Below, one piece after another: positions 34,376 through 44,138 of a stretch of DNA of 64,000 nucleotides; the stretch's first letter is position 1; each line of letters starts with the position of its first letter. Both the position numbers and the translations under genes were made by a program. The notes beneath the pieces were generated by a model. The model saw nothing but the letters and a program-made list of their open reading frames with translations, made no database searches and was not told the origin of the DNA. Origin of the DNA: Gemmatimonas sp. (GTDB lineage: Bacteria > Gemmatimonadota > Gemmatimonadetes > Gemmatimonadales > Gemmatimonadaceae); assembly GCA_023910675.1 (NCBI GenBank), contig JAAVWC010000009.1, forward strand, positions 1-64,000, in the 5' to 3' direction.

Positions 34376-36769
34376 TTATTGGCAGGTCGTCGTGAAGTTG
34401 TCCGGTAGGGCGACCAGCGTGACCCCGCGCAGCGTGGCGCCGACCAGGACCAGCTGACCGTTGGGTCGGACCGTGGCGCGCACGGGGCCGATGATCGGAT
34501 CGCGGATGGGGATCGAGGCGATCTTGCGGTAGCAGTAGGTGTCAAACACATCCACCACTGGCTCGCTCGAGGCCACGAACGCGAGGCGCGAACGGAGCGG
34601 GGTCGAATTGGCGCCCGTGTTGAGCGGGTGGAAGTCCAATCCGCCACCACTCGGCCGGCTTTGCAGAATACCCTGCAGGCGGAGCGAGTTGTCGAACAGG
34701 TAGGTCGAGTCACCCTTCACCGCGTTGAGCTCACCGTCGAAGTTGATCCCGACACCCTGAATGCGGGCGAAGGTGTTCGCGATGAAGTCGGTCACGTCAA
34801 TCGGCCGCGACACACCGCGGTCGATGACCGGTAGCGGCGGGATCGTTTCGAAACCACGCGTGACATCGTACGTCAGCGCGCGGCTGCCGAGCACCGGTCC
34901 ACCTTCGCCAAAGACGGCGCGACGGAAGTTGCCGGAACTGCGGACGAACGTGGTGTCGCGGAAGGCCAACTGATCGAGGCGGGCCACGATTGAGTAGTTG
35001 AACGTCGACCCGTCCAGACGCGTCACCAGCTGGCGTGCCGGCAACAGAATGGAGTCGGCCCCCACACCGCTCGCGGCGAAGCGCTCGATTTCCAGCGTGT
35101 CGGAGCGGTTCTGCGACTGCCCCATCGCCTGCTCGAAGAAGAAGTGCGACGACTGCCGCTGCAGATTTTCCCAGCGGATCGTCCCCTGATTCGGGAACGG
35201 TGTGCTCTGGCCCGGGGTGGGCGTGGTCGAGTAGACCAGCACCACATCGCCACAGGCGCTGCCGGCGGTCAGCGGGCCCGAGCAGGTCGAGGCGATGAAC
35301 TGCGGGCGATCGCTGAAGTCGTACAACGTACGCTGCGTGATGATTTGATCGGTGTTCGCTGCCCGGGTGCTCGTGATGGAGTACACGACGATGTTCGGCA
35401 GCGGATACCGGTAGACTTCGCGGCCGGTGGGACCGGCGTTGAGGTTCACGTAGCTGATGTTCGTACCACCGGAGTTCGCGACCAGCAGCGTGTCGCCCAT
35501 GCCGCCGTCGCGATTGCGTGGCCACGGCGCGATACCCCACGGGCGGGAGCCCACGGCGATCGGCGCACGGAACGTTGTGTCGGACAGGTTGAACACTTCG
35601 AGCCAGTTGCGCTCGATGTTGGTGAGGTACAGACGATCGGTGCGCGGCACGTACAGCGCATCGGCCACCTGGCCGCCACCTGGGAGCGGGTTCGTGTAGC
35701 CCGCCACCACCTGCACGGTGTCAGTGCGCAGATTACCCGACCCGAAACGAGCCACGTCACGGCGTCCGTTCGCATTGCGGGCGAAGCCGGCAATGGTCAC
35801 GGGCGCGGGGAACGAGGTGACCGGAATTCGCGAGCGGAACGTTCGCACCAAGGTAGAGAACGTGCCGGTGGAGCCGACGGAGTCGGCCACGACCAACTGA
35901 CCGGTGAGCGTGCGCACCTCGTAGCCGATCGTCGAAATACCGACGGGGTCGGTCGCTTCGACGAAAATCGTGTCGCTCACTTCGACGCGCGGGTTGACCC
36001 CGGTGCGCACCACCGGACGGGTGTCCGCGTTGGCCGGGCTCTGGACCGCGTACGAGACGGGCGAACCGAGCACGCGCTGGTTGAGCGAATCGGTCACGAA
36101 CGGCGTGACGGTAATGATCGCGCCGCGCACCGAATCGGGGATGGTGAGCGTGTCCAGTACCGCGATCGAGTCGCGGAGCGGCGAAGAGTATGTCAGCGAA
36201 TCACGGACGGTGAACGCACCAGTGATCTGATAGCCGATCGTGCGCACCTTGTAACGCGCCTTGCCCGAGAGCGACAGCACCAGTGCTTTGCCACTCACCA
36301 CCGGTGAGTTGGCCACGGGGCTCGTGATGATGGCCTTCGGCGGCTCGAGGTTGCCCACGGTGAGCACCATGAGGGCCGTGTCGGACACGTTGCCCGCGCC
36401 GTCGGTGGCGACCGTACGCGCGTTGACCGTCGCGCCAAGCGGCGCGTTGCTCGGTACCTTCACGTTGACGGCCAGCGTGATCGAGGTGACCGCCGACGTC
36501 ATCACGGTGTCGTACTGGGCTGTGATGCCACCGGCAAGCAGGAGGCGAACCCGCTTGAGACCGATGTTGTCAGCGGCGTTGATGGTCACCGACAGCAGCG
36601 TGTCGGCGACGGGGTTACCCTTGGCAATCGTCACGCGGGGCTTCACCGTGTCGGCGAAGGGCGGATCGATGACCTCGTCGCCGCTGCAGGCGCCCAGGGC
36701 CACCGCCGCCACCAACGCGGCCGTGACCTGGCGCATGCACGACCGGGATGCGAAGAAAGTTGCGTCCAT
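34376..36769 (-). CDS. Large lipoprotein with Ig-like N-terminus and propeller-like C-terminus
   Basis: A 797-residue predicted lipoprotein encoded directly after pilQ (21 bp gap). Signal RQVTAALVAAVALGACSGDE with the lipobox cysteine at residue 28. Residues about 40-330 have four to five Ig-like or bacterial-Big-type beta repeats (TVNARTVATDGAGNVSDTAL style). Residues about 360-797 have a YVTN/NHL-type pattern: ADALYVPRTDRLYLTNIERN, VGSRPWGIAPWPRN, MGDTLLVANSGG and the end ATVRPNGQLVLVG. A surface role in pilus function is plausible from location but not shown. Start 36769 has AAGGA upstream. Confidence 0.75.
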   Translation of the reverse strand: MDATFFASRSCMRQVTAALVAAVALGACSGDEVIDPPFADTVKPRVTIAKGNPVADTLLSVTINAADNIGLKRVRLLLAGGITAQYDTVMTSAVTSITLAVNVKVPSNAPLGATVNARTVATDGAGNVSDTALMVLTVGNLEPPKAIITSPVANSPVVSGKALVLSLSGKARYKVRTIGYQITGAFTVRDSLTYSSPLRDSIAVLDTLTIPDSVRGAIITVTPFVTDSLNQRVLGSPVSYAVQSPANADTRPVVRTGVNPRVEVSDTIFVEATDPVGISTIGYEVRTLTGQLVVADSVGSTGTFSTLVRTFRSRIPVTSFPAPVTIAGFARNANGRRDVARFGSGNLRTDTVQVVAGYTNPLPGGGQVADALYVPRTDRLYLTNIERNWLEVFNLSDTTFRAPIAVGSRPWGIAPWPRNRDGGMGDTLLVANSGGTNISYVNLNAGPTGREVYRYPLPNIVVYSITSTRAANTDQIITQRTLYDFSDRPQFIASTCSGPLTAGSACGDVVLVYSTTPTPGQSTPFPNQGTIRWENLQRQSSHFFFEQAMGQSQNRSDTLEIERFAASGVGADSILLPARQLVTRLDGSTFNYSIVARLDQLAFRDTTFVRSSGNFRRAVFGEGGPVLGSRALTYDVTRGFETIPPLPVIDRGVSRPIDVTDFIANTFARIQGVGINFDGELNAVKGDSTYLFDNSLRLQGILQSRPSGGGLDFHPLNTGANSTPLRSRLAFVASSEPVVDVFDTYCYRKIASIPIRDPIIGPVRATVRPNGQLVLVGATLRGVTLVALPDNFTTTCQ

Positions 36770-36790
36770 GAGTGATTTATCCTTGGCGCC

Positions 36791-39037
36791 TTAGCGACCG
36801 GGCGGCGGCGTAACGCCTTCGTCCAGGATGTGGGGCGTGACGAGGATGAGCAGGTCGCGCTTGGATTCGTTCTTTCGGTTCTGGGAGAACAACTTGCCGA
36901 CGAACGGCAGGTTCATGAGCACCGGGATGCCGCTGCGGAAGCGCGTCGTTTCGGTGACCGTGAGTCCACCGATGACCGCGGCCTCGCCGTCAGCCACCAG
37001 CACCTGCGATTCCGCACGTTGCCGGTTGAAGATGACGCCCACGTCGGTCTCCGAGATCTCGGCGCTCGAGTTCTCCGCCTTGATGTTCATGAGCACCATC
37101 TTGTTATTCGTGATCTGCGGCGTCACCGAGAGCTTGATACCGGCTTCTTCCTTCGACACCGCGGCGCGGGGGAAGAACGCGGCCGCATTCGGCGCCTGCG
37201 CGCCGGCACCGCCACCACCGCCACCACCGCCACCACCGCCACCCTGGCCGCCCTGGCCGCCAGCGTCGATCACGCGGATGGGGATTTCCTGACCGACGAA
37301 GATTTCCGCGCTGCGATTGTTGAGAATCGTGATGCTCGGCTCCGACTGAACGTCGGCGAGCGACGACGTCTGCAGCGCATTGAGGAACGCGGTGAGCTGG
37401 TAGCGACCGAGCGCCGTGCTGTAGATGAGATTGAGCGCATTCGGCTTGATCGCGTTGTTCGCGTTGGCGATACCGGCAATCGCGTTACCGCCGAGGGCGA
37501 TGCGCGCCGGCCCCTGGAAGGGCGTGCCGCCGCCCCGGGCATCAGGCACCCCGTCACCATCGGTATCGATGGCCGTGAGCGTTGACGGGTCGGTGCGCGG
37601 CACGAGCTGCTGGAAGAACTGCTTGTTGCCGGTACCGAGGTCGTACGCGAGCCCGATGTCCTGGATACCGGTACGATTGACGAAGATGATTTTGGCCTTG
37701 ATGGCGACCTGCGGCGTGCGCACGTCGAGCTGCTGAATACGCGTGACGATCTCGGGCAACCGCGAGGGCACTTCGGTGATGATGAGCTTGTTGGTGGCGC
37801 TATCCGACGCGACCGAGCCGCGCACAACACACCCCTGCCCGCCCATTTGCTGCTGATTACCCTGCCCGCCACCACCACCGCCCTGATTCATCGGCATACC
37901 GAGATCGCGACCGGTGGCCATCGTGCTGAGTCCCGTGCAATCACGGGCCAGCAGCGCCTGCACCGTGTTGCGGAGCACCGCAGCCTTGGCGTAGTTGATG
38001 TCGACAATCTGCGTGATCAGCGGCTCGAGCGCCTGATTGGAGGCCAGGTTGCGATAGCTGTCGACGGAGATGATGCCGCTGGCATCTTCGGTGGCCGCGA
38101 GTCCCTGCGACTGCAGGATGGCTTGGAGGGCCACATCCCACGGCTTGTCGGCGATATCGGCAGTCACCGTGCCCTCGACATCCTTGCCGACGACGATCGT
38201 GCGCCCCGAGAAGGTGGCGAACGCGGCAATCACATCGCGGATGTTCGTGCCGTCATACGAGACCGTGATCCGCGGCTTCTGCGGCTGACGACGGGCGGCG
38301 CTGATCGACGCTTCCGATGCCGGCGTGCGCGCCGTGAGCATCCCTTCAGAGCGCACATCGAGCGCCGGCGTTTCAGCCGTGGTCACCACCGGCGTGACCA
38401 CCGGCGTGACCACCGGCGTGACCACTGGCGCCGCAACGGGCGCCGCAGCGGGCGCGCGGACCGCGACCGCGTGGCTCTCGCGCTTGCGGGCCGAGTCGGC
38501 GGGCGCCGACGATGCCGGCACGGCCACCGGAGATTCAAGGCTTCCCGTCGCGACCGCCGTCACGTGCGATGACTGACGCGCCGTCCCCCAGCGGGCAAAC
38601 TGCCCGGCGGGCGCCTCGATGTTGATGCGCAGGCTGTTGCCGTCACGTTCCACGGTGTACTTGTGCGCGGCATCGAGATCGATGACCACGCGCGCCGTGT
38701 CGGTGCGGAACTGCGAGAGACGGACATTGCGAACGGCACCACGCGCCTTGCCGTCGTAGTTGGACGGGATGGCGAGGTTGGCACCGCCGAGATCCACGAC
38801 AATGCGGCTCGGGCCGCTGAGCGTGAAGTGATTCAGCGTGACGGCCGCATCGACATCGAGCACGATGGCCGTGCCGTTCGGCGCGGGTGCCACTTCAATG
38901 GCGCGTACGCGTCCGCGAATCGTCGCGTCGTCATTGGTGATGGCCGTGGTGGCCGAGGGGGCGGTGTGTGCCGCAGGGGTGAGCGCCGTGCCCACCAGCA
39001 TCGCGGCCATCACCGCAACGGTCGTCGGTCCCATCAT
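36791..39037 (-). CDS. pilQ: Type IV pilus secretin PilQ
   Basis: Outer-membrane gated ring through which the pilus passes. Signal peptide 1-25; AMIN domain about 40-145 that binds peptidoglycan (VAPAPNGTAIVLDVDAAVTL, LSGPSRIVVDLGGA); a linker with VVTP repeated four times (12-bp DNA repeat near 38380-38430); secretin/TonB short domain (ITVSYDGTNIRDVIAAFATF); N-domains; and the secretin core ending in LLILVTPHILDEG. Two low-complexity loops stand out: a Gly/Gln stretch near 395-410 and a run of about 12 Gly near 610. Start overlaps pilP (ATGA). Confidence 0.93.
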   Translation of the reverse strand: MMGPTTVAVMAAMLVGTALTPAAHTAPSATTAITNDDATIRGRVRAIEVAPAPNGTAIVLDVDAAVTLNHFTLSGPSRIVVDLGGANLAIPSNYDGKARGAVRNVRLSQFRTDTARVVIDLDAAHKYTVERDGNSLRINIEAPAGQFARWGTARQSSHVTAVATGSLESPVAVPASSAPADSARKRESHAVAVRAPAAAPVAAPVVTPVVTPVVTPVVTTAETPALDVRSEGMLTARTPASEASISAARRQPQKPRITVSYDGTNIRDVIAAFATFSGRTIVVGKDVEGTVTADIADKPWDVALQAILQSQGLAATEDASGIISVDSYRNLASNQALEPLITQIVDINYAKAAVLRNTVQALLARDCTGLSTMATGRDLGMPMNQGGGGGGQGNQQQMGGQGCVVRGSVASDSATNKLIITEVPSRLPEIVTRIQQLDVRTPQVAIKAKIIFVNRTGIQDIGLAYDLGTGNKQFFQQLVPRTDPSTLTAIDTDGDGVPDARGGGTPFQGPARIALGGNAIAGIANANNAIKPNALNLIYSTALGRYQLTAFLNALQTSSLADVQSEPSITILNNRSAEIFVGQEIPIRVIDAGGQGGQGGGGGGGGGGGGAGAQAPNAAAFFPRAAVSKEEAGIKLSVTPQITNNKMVLMNIKAENSSAEISETDVGVIFNRQRAESQVLVADGEAAVIGGLTVTETTRFRSGIPVLMNLPFVGKLFSQNRKNESKRDLLILVTPHILDEGVTPPPGR

Positions 39038-39552
39038 GGAATCCTCACTTTCGTCGTGTCGCTGCTCAGCGGCAGCGTCTCCTGCCGATTGAATCCGAAT
39101 TCCTCGATTGTGAACTGCACCGCCTTCTGGCGGATCCCGCTGACGCGCAAGCGGCCAAGCTGCTGACCCACTCGCACGCGATATTGCGTCTTCGAATACG
39201 AGTCGCGGAGAATCGCGACGGAGTTGTTCCCATCTGGATCGAACGCGACGGCCGTCAGGCGCAGATCACTGAGCAACGGCCGCACGTCGCTGCTCGACAT
39301 GAGCGACTTGTACGGGTCCCGGCGTCCGCCACCGCTATAGGCGAAGGCTTCGCGCTGAATGGTGATTTCCGAGGGGGTCGTCGCCTTCTTGGGTTCCGCC
39401 TTGACCACGGTGGCCGCCGACGGCGCGGTGGCCGCGCCGACCGTACCCGCCAATTCACCGCGGATCGGGCGGACCGCCGTCTGTGCACCGAGCGACGTGG
39501 TCAGCGAACCGCTGACCGCCGCCAGGAGCGCGAGGAGAGCGTGGCGAATCAT
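39034..39552 (-). CDS. pilP: Type IV pilus assembly protein PilP
   Basis: A 172-residue periplasmic protein with a signal peptide (about 1-24) that links the inner-membrane PilNO complex to PilQ. Seen: the RRDPYKSLM motif (pilot-type F-x-Y-x-x-x-R-D-P-F pattern) in YSGGGRRDPYKSLM, then a small beta domain (LSDLRLTAVAFDPDGNNSVA, YRVRVGQQLGRLRVSGIRQK) typical of PilP. Overlaps pilO and pilQ by 4 bp each. Confidence 0.85.
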   Translation of the reverse strand: MIRHALLALLAAVSGSLTTSLGAQTAVRPIRGELAGTVGAATAPSAATVVKAEPKKATTPSEITIQREAFAYSGGGRRDPYKSLMSSSDVRPLLSDLRLTAVAFDPDGNNSVAILRDSYSKTQYRVRVGQQLGRLRVSGIRQKAVQFTIEEFGFNRQETLPLSSDTTKVRIP

Positions 39553-40166
39553 GAGGAGCGCTCCTTGGTTGTGCGTGGCGGCGTCGTCTTCTCGACGTAC
39601 GTCTGCAGCGTGATCGTGGCCGCGAGCGCGCCCTTTTCGGAGGTGCGGATCTGGCCGCGCTGCACATTCGACGAACCCGCGGTGATGTTGAAGTTCACCG
39701 GCGCGACGATGCGGGGGAGCGATCCCACGTTGGCGAGGAACTCACCGAACTGGTGATAGCCCCCGATGATCGTGACCGTGTAGCGATAGGTGTCGAAACG
39801 CTGGCCGGGAATGACCGCTTCCGGCGTCACGCCACCGACGTCGAGTCCGGCGCGGCGGGCAGCCGTGCTGACCTCTTCGAGGAGGGCCGGCACTTCGTTG
39901 CCCGTCGGGACGAGGCGACGCATGACGGTGAGCGCCGAGCGGTTCTGCGCCGCCTGCGAGCGCAACTCCTCGATGCTGCCACTCGAGAACTCGCGTGCGG
40001 CCTTCTGATTGGCATCTTCGAGTTCGGCGACGTGCGTCTCGTCGAGCGTGAGCTGCTCGTTCTTGGCCGCATACGGATACATCCAGTACAGCACCGCGAG
40101 GGCGACCGCCGCGAAGCCGATCAGCAGCTTGACCTGGTCTCGCTGGTTGGTTGGTAGGGAAGCCAT
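39549..40166 (-). CDS. pilO: Type IV pilus inner-membrane protein PilO
   Basis: A 205-residue protein: short cytoplasmic N-terminus, one membrane helix (LLIGFAAVALAVLYWMYPYA), a coiled coil (LDETHVAELEDANQKAAREF) and a ferredoxin-like periplasmic fold with VPTGNEVPALLEEVSTAARR and RYTVTIIGGYHQFGEFLANV. This is the PilO pattern. ATG 40166 was chosen because it begins 7 bp after pilN and gives the usual N-terminus. Confidence 0.92.
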   Translation of the reverse strand: MASLPTNQRDQVKLLIGFAAVALAVLYWMYPYAAKNEQLTLDETHVAELEDANQKAAREFSSGSIEELRSQAAQNRSALTVMRRLVPTGNEVPALLEEVSTAARRAGLDVGGVTPEAVIPGQRFDTYRYTVTIIGGYHQFGEFLANVGSLPRIVAPVNFNITAGSSNVQRGQIRTSEKGALAATITLQTYVEKTTPPRTTKERSS

Positions 40167-40173
40167 GGCGAAC

Positions 40174-40941
40174 TCAGCGAACAGGGACGACAAGCGGCGT
40201 CGTACGTACGACACCCGGGGGAGGAACTTCGAATTCGGCGCTCAGCTCGAACTGCGTGACATCCTTGCCTTCGACGATCACGATCTCCGACTTGGCGAGC
40301 GTGACCTTCTGGATGAAGGGCGAGCTTTCGAGCTGACGCATGAACATCGTGAGGGCTTGGATGTCGACCGTCTGCCCAACGAGGCGGAAACCGAGCGGCG
40401 GATTCACGACTAGCGTATCGGTTGCGGCTTCGTCGGCGGCCTTTTTCTTGGCGGCCGCACCGGCGGCGGCCGGAGCTTCTGCGGTTTGCACGGAATCAAC
40501 ACCCGGTGGCAACGGTGCCTTCGAGGTCTGCTCCATCGTGGTCAGCCACGTGTAAGCCGGCAGCGCGCGACTGACCTCGTCGAGGATGTGCGCCCACGTG
40601 TAGCGGTTGTCGTCGATCGTGCGGATGATCTGCAGCTGGCGGATGACCGAGTCGCGCTCGGCCGTGAGCTTCCGACGCGCTGAGAGCACCGTGGCGTACC
40701 GGGTCGAGTCACGGACCGCGCGCTCCATGCGCCCTTCGACTTCCGTCGCACGGGCACTCTGGGCGCTGAACAGCAAAGCGACGGCCGCGACGGCCACAAC
40801 CACCGACGCCGCAGCGCCGACGAGGAACGGATCACGGATGGTCGATCTGATGGCGCCGAAGGCCCCGCCGAGTGCAAAGCCGCCCGAGGCGCTCTTGCGT
40901 CCCTTCTTGGTGCCGGGGAGGAGATTGATTTCCAACATCAT
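40174..40941 (-). CDS. pilN: Type IV pilus inner-membrane protein PilN
   Basis: A 255-residue protein starting MMLEINLLPGTKKGRK, where INLLP is the segment that binds PilM. One membrane helix follows (VGAAASVVVAVAAVALLFSA), then a periplasmic coiled coil and a fold with TYAWTT-like YTWAHILDEVSRALPAYTWL and the VGQTVDIQALTMFMRQLESS motif. An Ala/Lys-rich insert (AAAGAAAKKKAADEAATD) lies in the middle. Confidence 0.92.
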   Translation of the reverse strand: MMLEINLLPGTKKGRKSASGGFALGGAFGAIRSTIRDPFLVGAAASVVVAVAAVALLFSAQSARATEVEGRMERAVRDSTRYATVLSARRKLTAERDSVIRQLQIIRTIDDNRYTWAHILDEVSRALPAYTWLTTMEQTSKAPLPPGVDSVQTAEAPAAAGAAAKKKAADEAATDTLVVNPPLGFRLVGQTVDIQALTMFMRQLESSPFIQKVTLAKSEIVIVEGKDVTQFELSAEFEVPPPGVVRTTPLVVPVR

Positions 40942-40960
40942 GGGTCGTTTCCTCGGGCGC

Positions 40961-42004
40961 TCAGGCAACGGCGCGCAACGCGAGTCCCACCGGCAGCATC
41001 AGCAGCGGTGCGACTTCGTCGGTGGACAGGAACTCGAACGCGCCTTCACGCACGGCGAGCTTGGCGAGCGCATTGGCCGGCTGCACCGGGAGACGCAGAC
41101 GATCAGAGAGCCACGGCAGCAGACCCGGCACACGGGAACCGCCGCCACAGGCGTACACGGCGCGGATCGTGCCGAAGTTGCGTTGTGCCGTGGAGAGAAA
41201 CGTGGCCGCGCGCTCCATGCCAATGGCGATTTCTTCGCCGCGCATCGACACGACCCCATCGAGCATGGCGTTGCGATCGAAACCGCGCAGCAGATCCTCG
41301 GCGTCTTCGGCACTGATCCCGTTCTCGCGCTGCAGATCTTCGCGGAACCGACGCGTGCCGACGCCGAGATCGCGCGTCAGAATCGGTACACCCTCGTCGA
41401 GGATGTTCAGGTTGGTCGCTTCGTTCCCGATGTTGAGCAGCGCGATGGTCCCGTTCAGCGCTTCGGGATAGTTGGCTTCGAACGCGTTATGCAGGGCAAA
41501 CGCATCCACGTCGATCACCGTCGGCTCAGCGTCGGCTTCGATGAGCAGCGCCTGCTTGGCTTCGACCAGATCGCGCTTGGCGGCGACGAGCAGCACGCTC
41601 ATGTCGAGGCCATCGCCGTTGGGATCGAGAACCTGAAAGTCCAGTTCGACGGAGTCCATGTCGAAGGGCACATGCTGCTCTGCTTCCCATCGCATGAGCT
41701 CACGCGCCTGCTGTTCCTTGACCCGTTCCATCTGGATCTTCTTCACGATGACGTCGCGGCCGCCGACGGCGGCCACAATGCTCTTGGTTTTGAGGCCCGT
41801 CGCCGCGATCGTCTGCCGGATGGCGTCGGCCACGAGACCGTGGTCCATGACTTCGCCTTCGACGATCGCTGTGTCGGCCAGTGGTGTGATGACCACTTTT
41901 GCCAGTTCGGGGACCGGGCCGCTGTGGTCAATGACCACGGCTTTGATCAGCCCTGAGCCAACGTCGAGCCCTACAGTGATTTTCTTCCGGCCGAAGAGCG
42001 CCAT
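40961..42004 (-). CDS. pilM: Type IV pilus actin-like ATPase PilM
   Basis: A 347-residue cytoplasmic actin-like protein that anchors PilN. Seen: phosphate-1 loop ITVGLDVGSGLIKAVVIDHS, the second loop in DVDAFALHNAFE, GTIALLNIGNEATNLNIL, and a C-terminal adenosine motif VYACGGGSRVPGLLPWL. Starts the pilMNOPQ run; the 223-bp gap before it (42005-42227) has no gene and is probably where its promoter lies. Confidence 0.94.
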   Translation of the reverse strand: MALFGRKKITVGLDVGSGLIKAVVIDHSGPVPELAKVVITPLADTAIVEGEVMDHGLVADAIRQTIAATGLKTKSIVAAVGGRDVIVKKIQMERVKEQQARELMRWEAEQHVPFDMDSVELDFQVLDPNGDGLDMSVLLVAAKRDLVEAKQALLIEADAEPTVIDVDAFALHNAFEANYPEALNGTIALLNIGNEATNLNILDEGVPILTRDLGVGTRRFREDLQRENGISAEDAEDLLRGFDRNAMLDGVVSMRGEEIAIGMERAATFLSTAQRNFGTIRAVYACGGGSRVPGLLPWLSDRLRLPVQPANALAKLAVREGAFEFLSTDEVAPLLMLPVGLALRAVA

Positions 42005-42227
42005 GGGACGGGGGGTTGCACAGTGGTTTGCACTCTTCGCCCCCTGCCGCTCAGCGGATCAGGAGACAGATTGACTTGCCGAAAACCGGCGTGTCACCCT
42101 TGAAACGACCCGAGCCTCACGAGGTAACGCTGTCCTCAGGGAGGCAGGCCGGTACGAAGGCCTACTTCGTGACGGTGTCGGCTCTTGTCAGGGGAATGTT
42201 CAGTCGGCGGTTTGGGCGGCTCTGCGG

Positions 42228-43253
42228 TTATCGCGACAGCGACTGCCAGAGGGAAAACGGGCGTAGCGCGGGGCGCGCCACGGTCGCCAGTGCCATCTGA
42301 ATGGCGCACCGATCGTAGAAAATGCGGCTGGCAGCCCCCAGCTCGGCCCCACCGCCGTTCGGGTCGACGACTACGACCGCCCCACGCACGAGCAATTGCG
42401 CCGCCCGCGCATCGAGGGGGCCGCGCACCGCCAGCACGCCCTCGATGGTCACGGTGCCGCGCATGGTGAGCGGCCCTTCGACCACCACCAGCCCGCGCCA
42501 GAGTGTCGGCCCCTCGATGACCACCGACAGTCCGGTCAGCACGAGCGCCTGCCACCCGTTGCGCACGGGAAAGGGAGTGGGCCCCGTGAGCGAAACGATC
42601 GAGGCCCGCCGCGAAACACGCGGCAGCGTCGACGCGATGGAGTCCGCGAGCCCCGGCGGGTCGGCAACGTGTGGTGGTTGCCCAGGCCAAGCCGTCACCG
42701 GGTCACCGGAGACCGCCCGCGCCGCAAGGGCCGCGACGCTGGACGTGTCACGCACCATCCCGCACGGGCTTGCTGGGGTGGGCACATCGAGCCCTGACAG
42801 CAGCGTGCCTTGCTGACCCGTTACACTCCCGGTCACGGTGAGCGCGGCGGGGATGGGCCAATGTGGCGCGTGCAGCCAAACGGCACGCAGCAATTCGCGC
42901 TGTATAGGCCCGCGCCGAGCAGTTCCTGGAATACCGGCGCGCGTGCGCAGAATGGCCACCAGGGGGTGGGTTCGCTGCCATTCAACGTCAACGGGCCGCC
43001 CGCCGGCGGTGACCACACGGCGTGTTGCGATTCCTCCTGGCGGTGTCGCCCACACGGAATCGACCTCCCAGTGCGCCAACGCGAGCGCCTGCCCTTCCTC
43101 TGCAGCGTCGAGCGCCGCACTCCCCGTTTCTGCGAGGCGGACCGCCCGTGCGCTCTGCCACCCATCATTGACGAGCGCGAACGCCAGCAAACTTCCCGTG
43201 GCGACGGCGAGCAGTACGAAGGGAAGTACAAATCCGCGACGATCCGGGGTCAT
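42228..43253 (-). CDS. Minor pilin-like protein (PilX/GspK-like type)
   Basis: A 341-residue protein with a class III prepilin-type start: RRG then FVLPFVLLAVATGSLLAFAL, cleavage expected after G7. Position 5 after cleavage is Pro-Phe rather than the usual Glu, as sometimes seen in GspK/PilX-type tip proteins. The large globular part lacks clear homology; the C-terminal third (VVIEGPTLWRGLVVVEGPLT, VTIEGVLAVRGPL) has a repeated beta-rung pattern like a small beta-helix. Its place with two other minor-pilin-like genes supports a priming or tip role. Confidence 0.65.
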   Translation of the reverse strand: MTPDRRGFVLPFVLLAVATGSLLAFALVNDGWQSARAVRLAETGSAALDAAEEGQALALAHWEVDSVWATPPGGIATRRVVTAGGRPVDVEWQRTHPLVAILRTRAGIPGTARRGPIQRELLRAVWLHAPHWPIPAALTVTGSVTGQQGTLLSGLDVPTPASPCGMVRDTSSVAALAARAVSGDPVTAWPGQPPHVADPPGLADSIASTLPRVSRRASIVSLTGPTPFPVRNGWQALVLTGLSVVIEGPTLWRGLVVVEGPLTMRGTVTIEGVLAVRGPLDARAAQLLVRGAVVVVDPNGGGAELGAASRIFYDRCAIQMALATVARPALRPFSLWQSLSR

Positions 43254-43307
43254 GGTTGTCTCCGGTCGGAGGCCGTCGCGCGGAACGCAACGAGCGTCGA
43301 AGCGCTG

Positions 43308-44138
43308 TCAACGCGCCCCCCCCCCCAATCCAGAGACGCGACGCGGCGCGCGCAGGGAAAGCTCGACGCCCGCGATACGCTCGGCGATGCTGTCGGCGAG
43401 TGGCGCGAGTACGGCAACCGGCATCTCGCCTGAGGTCATCGCGCGTAGGCGGATTCCGCCGTCTGCCGCAGACGCGAACGGACCGGCCGCTGGCTGCAGT
43501 CCATCCCACAGTGCGCCGTCACGCTGACGGCGTCCCAGCCACCATGCACCGGCACTACGATAGTGCTGCAGGCGCGTATCTCGGCGCACGAGAACGGGCG
43601 CGCCTGGCAACAGCGTGAGGGTGGAATCGGCCAGCGAGAGTCGCCACTGCGGCACAGCGGCGCGCTCATTGGCAAGGCATGGTGCGTGCGCGACCGACGT
43701 TGGGGTTTCGCGTAGCCGCGAAGTGCGGTCGACCGGTGGCTCCCCTGCGGCAACCGAGGGTTGCCACCCCCGGACATCGTCACCGACGCGAAGGGTGCTC
43801 ACCCACTGGTCGGCTGTTCCTGCGGGTACCGCGACGAGTAGATTGGCCGTGTTACGTCCTTCGCACACGATGAGGACGCCGAGGTGGCTCCGCACCTCGA
43901 GGAGCGTATCGGTCACCACCACGAGATCGCGCCCATCGAGCGGCTCCAACTCGGCCGTCAGCAGGAGGCGTGCGTGCCGGAGCTCGCGTGTGGTGGAGAG
44001 GACCGCCGACTGCATGCGCGCGACGCGGGCCACGTGGATGAGCAGTAGCGCGGCAGTGGCCGCTGCCAGAAGCGCAAGCGGCAGCGCCACGAGCAACTCG
44101 ACGAGCGTGCTACCCTGTCGTGGACGCGGCTGTCTCAT
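43308..44138 (-). CDS. Minor pilin-like protein (PilW/GspJ type)
   Basis: A 276-residue protein with prepilin start RQG then STLVELLVALPLALLAAATA; Glu5 after cleavage is present (S-T-L-V-E). The rest is a globular domain with no strong match by eye. Its ATG overlaps the upstream gene stop (ATGA). PilW-like by size and order. Confidence 0.7.
   Translation of the reverse strand: MRQPRPRQGSTLVELLVALPLALLAAATAALLLIHVARVARMQSAVLSTTRELRHARLLLTAELEPLDGRDLVVVTDTLLEVRSHLGVLIVCEGRNTANLLVAVPAGTADQWVSTLRVGDDVRGWQPSVAAGEPPVDRTSRLRETPTSVAHAPCLANERAAVPQWRLSLADSTLTLLPGAPVLVRRDTRLQHYRSAGAWWLGRRQRDGALWDGLQPAAGPFASAADGGIRLRAMTSGEMPVAVLAPLADSIAERIAGVELSLRAPRRVSGLGGGAR

Noticed and set aside
38380..38430. Short tandem repeats that might be a CRISPR array
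   Set aside because: They are 12-bp in-frame repeats inside pilQ without spacers.
42005..42227. Possible riboswitch before pilM, since cyclic-di-GMP riboswitches can precede pilus genes
   Set aside because: On reading the minus strand I could not find the conserved core of GEMM-type or other known classes. A covariance-model search would be decisive.
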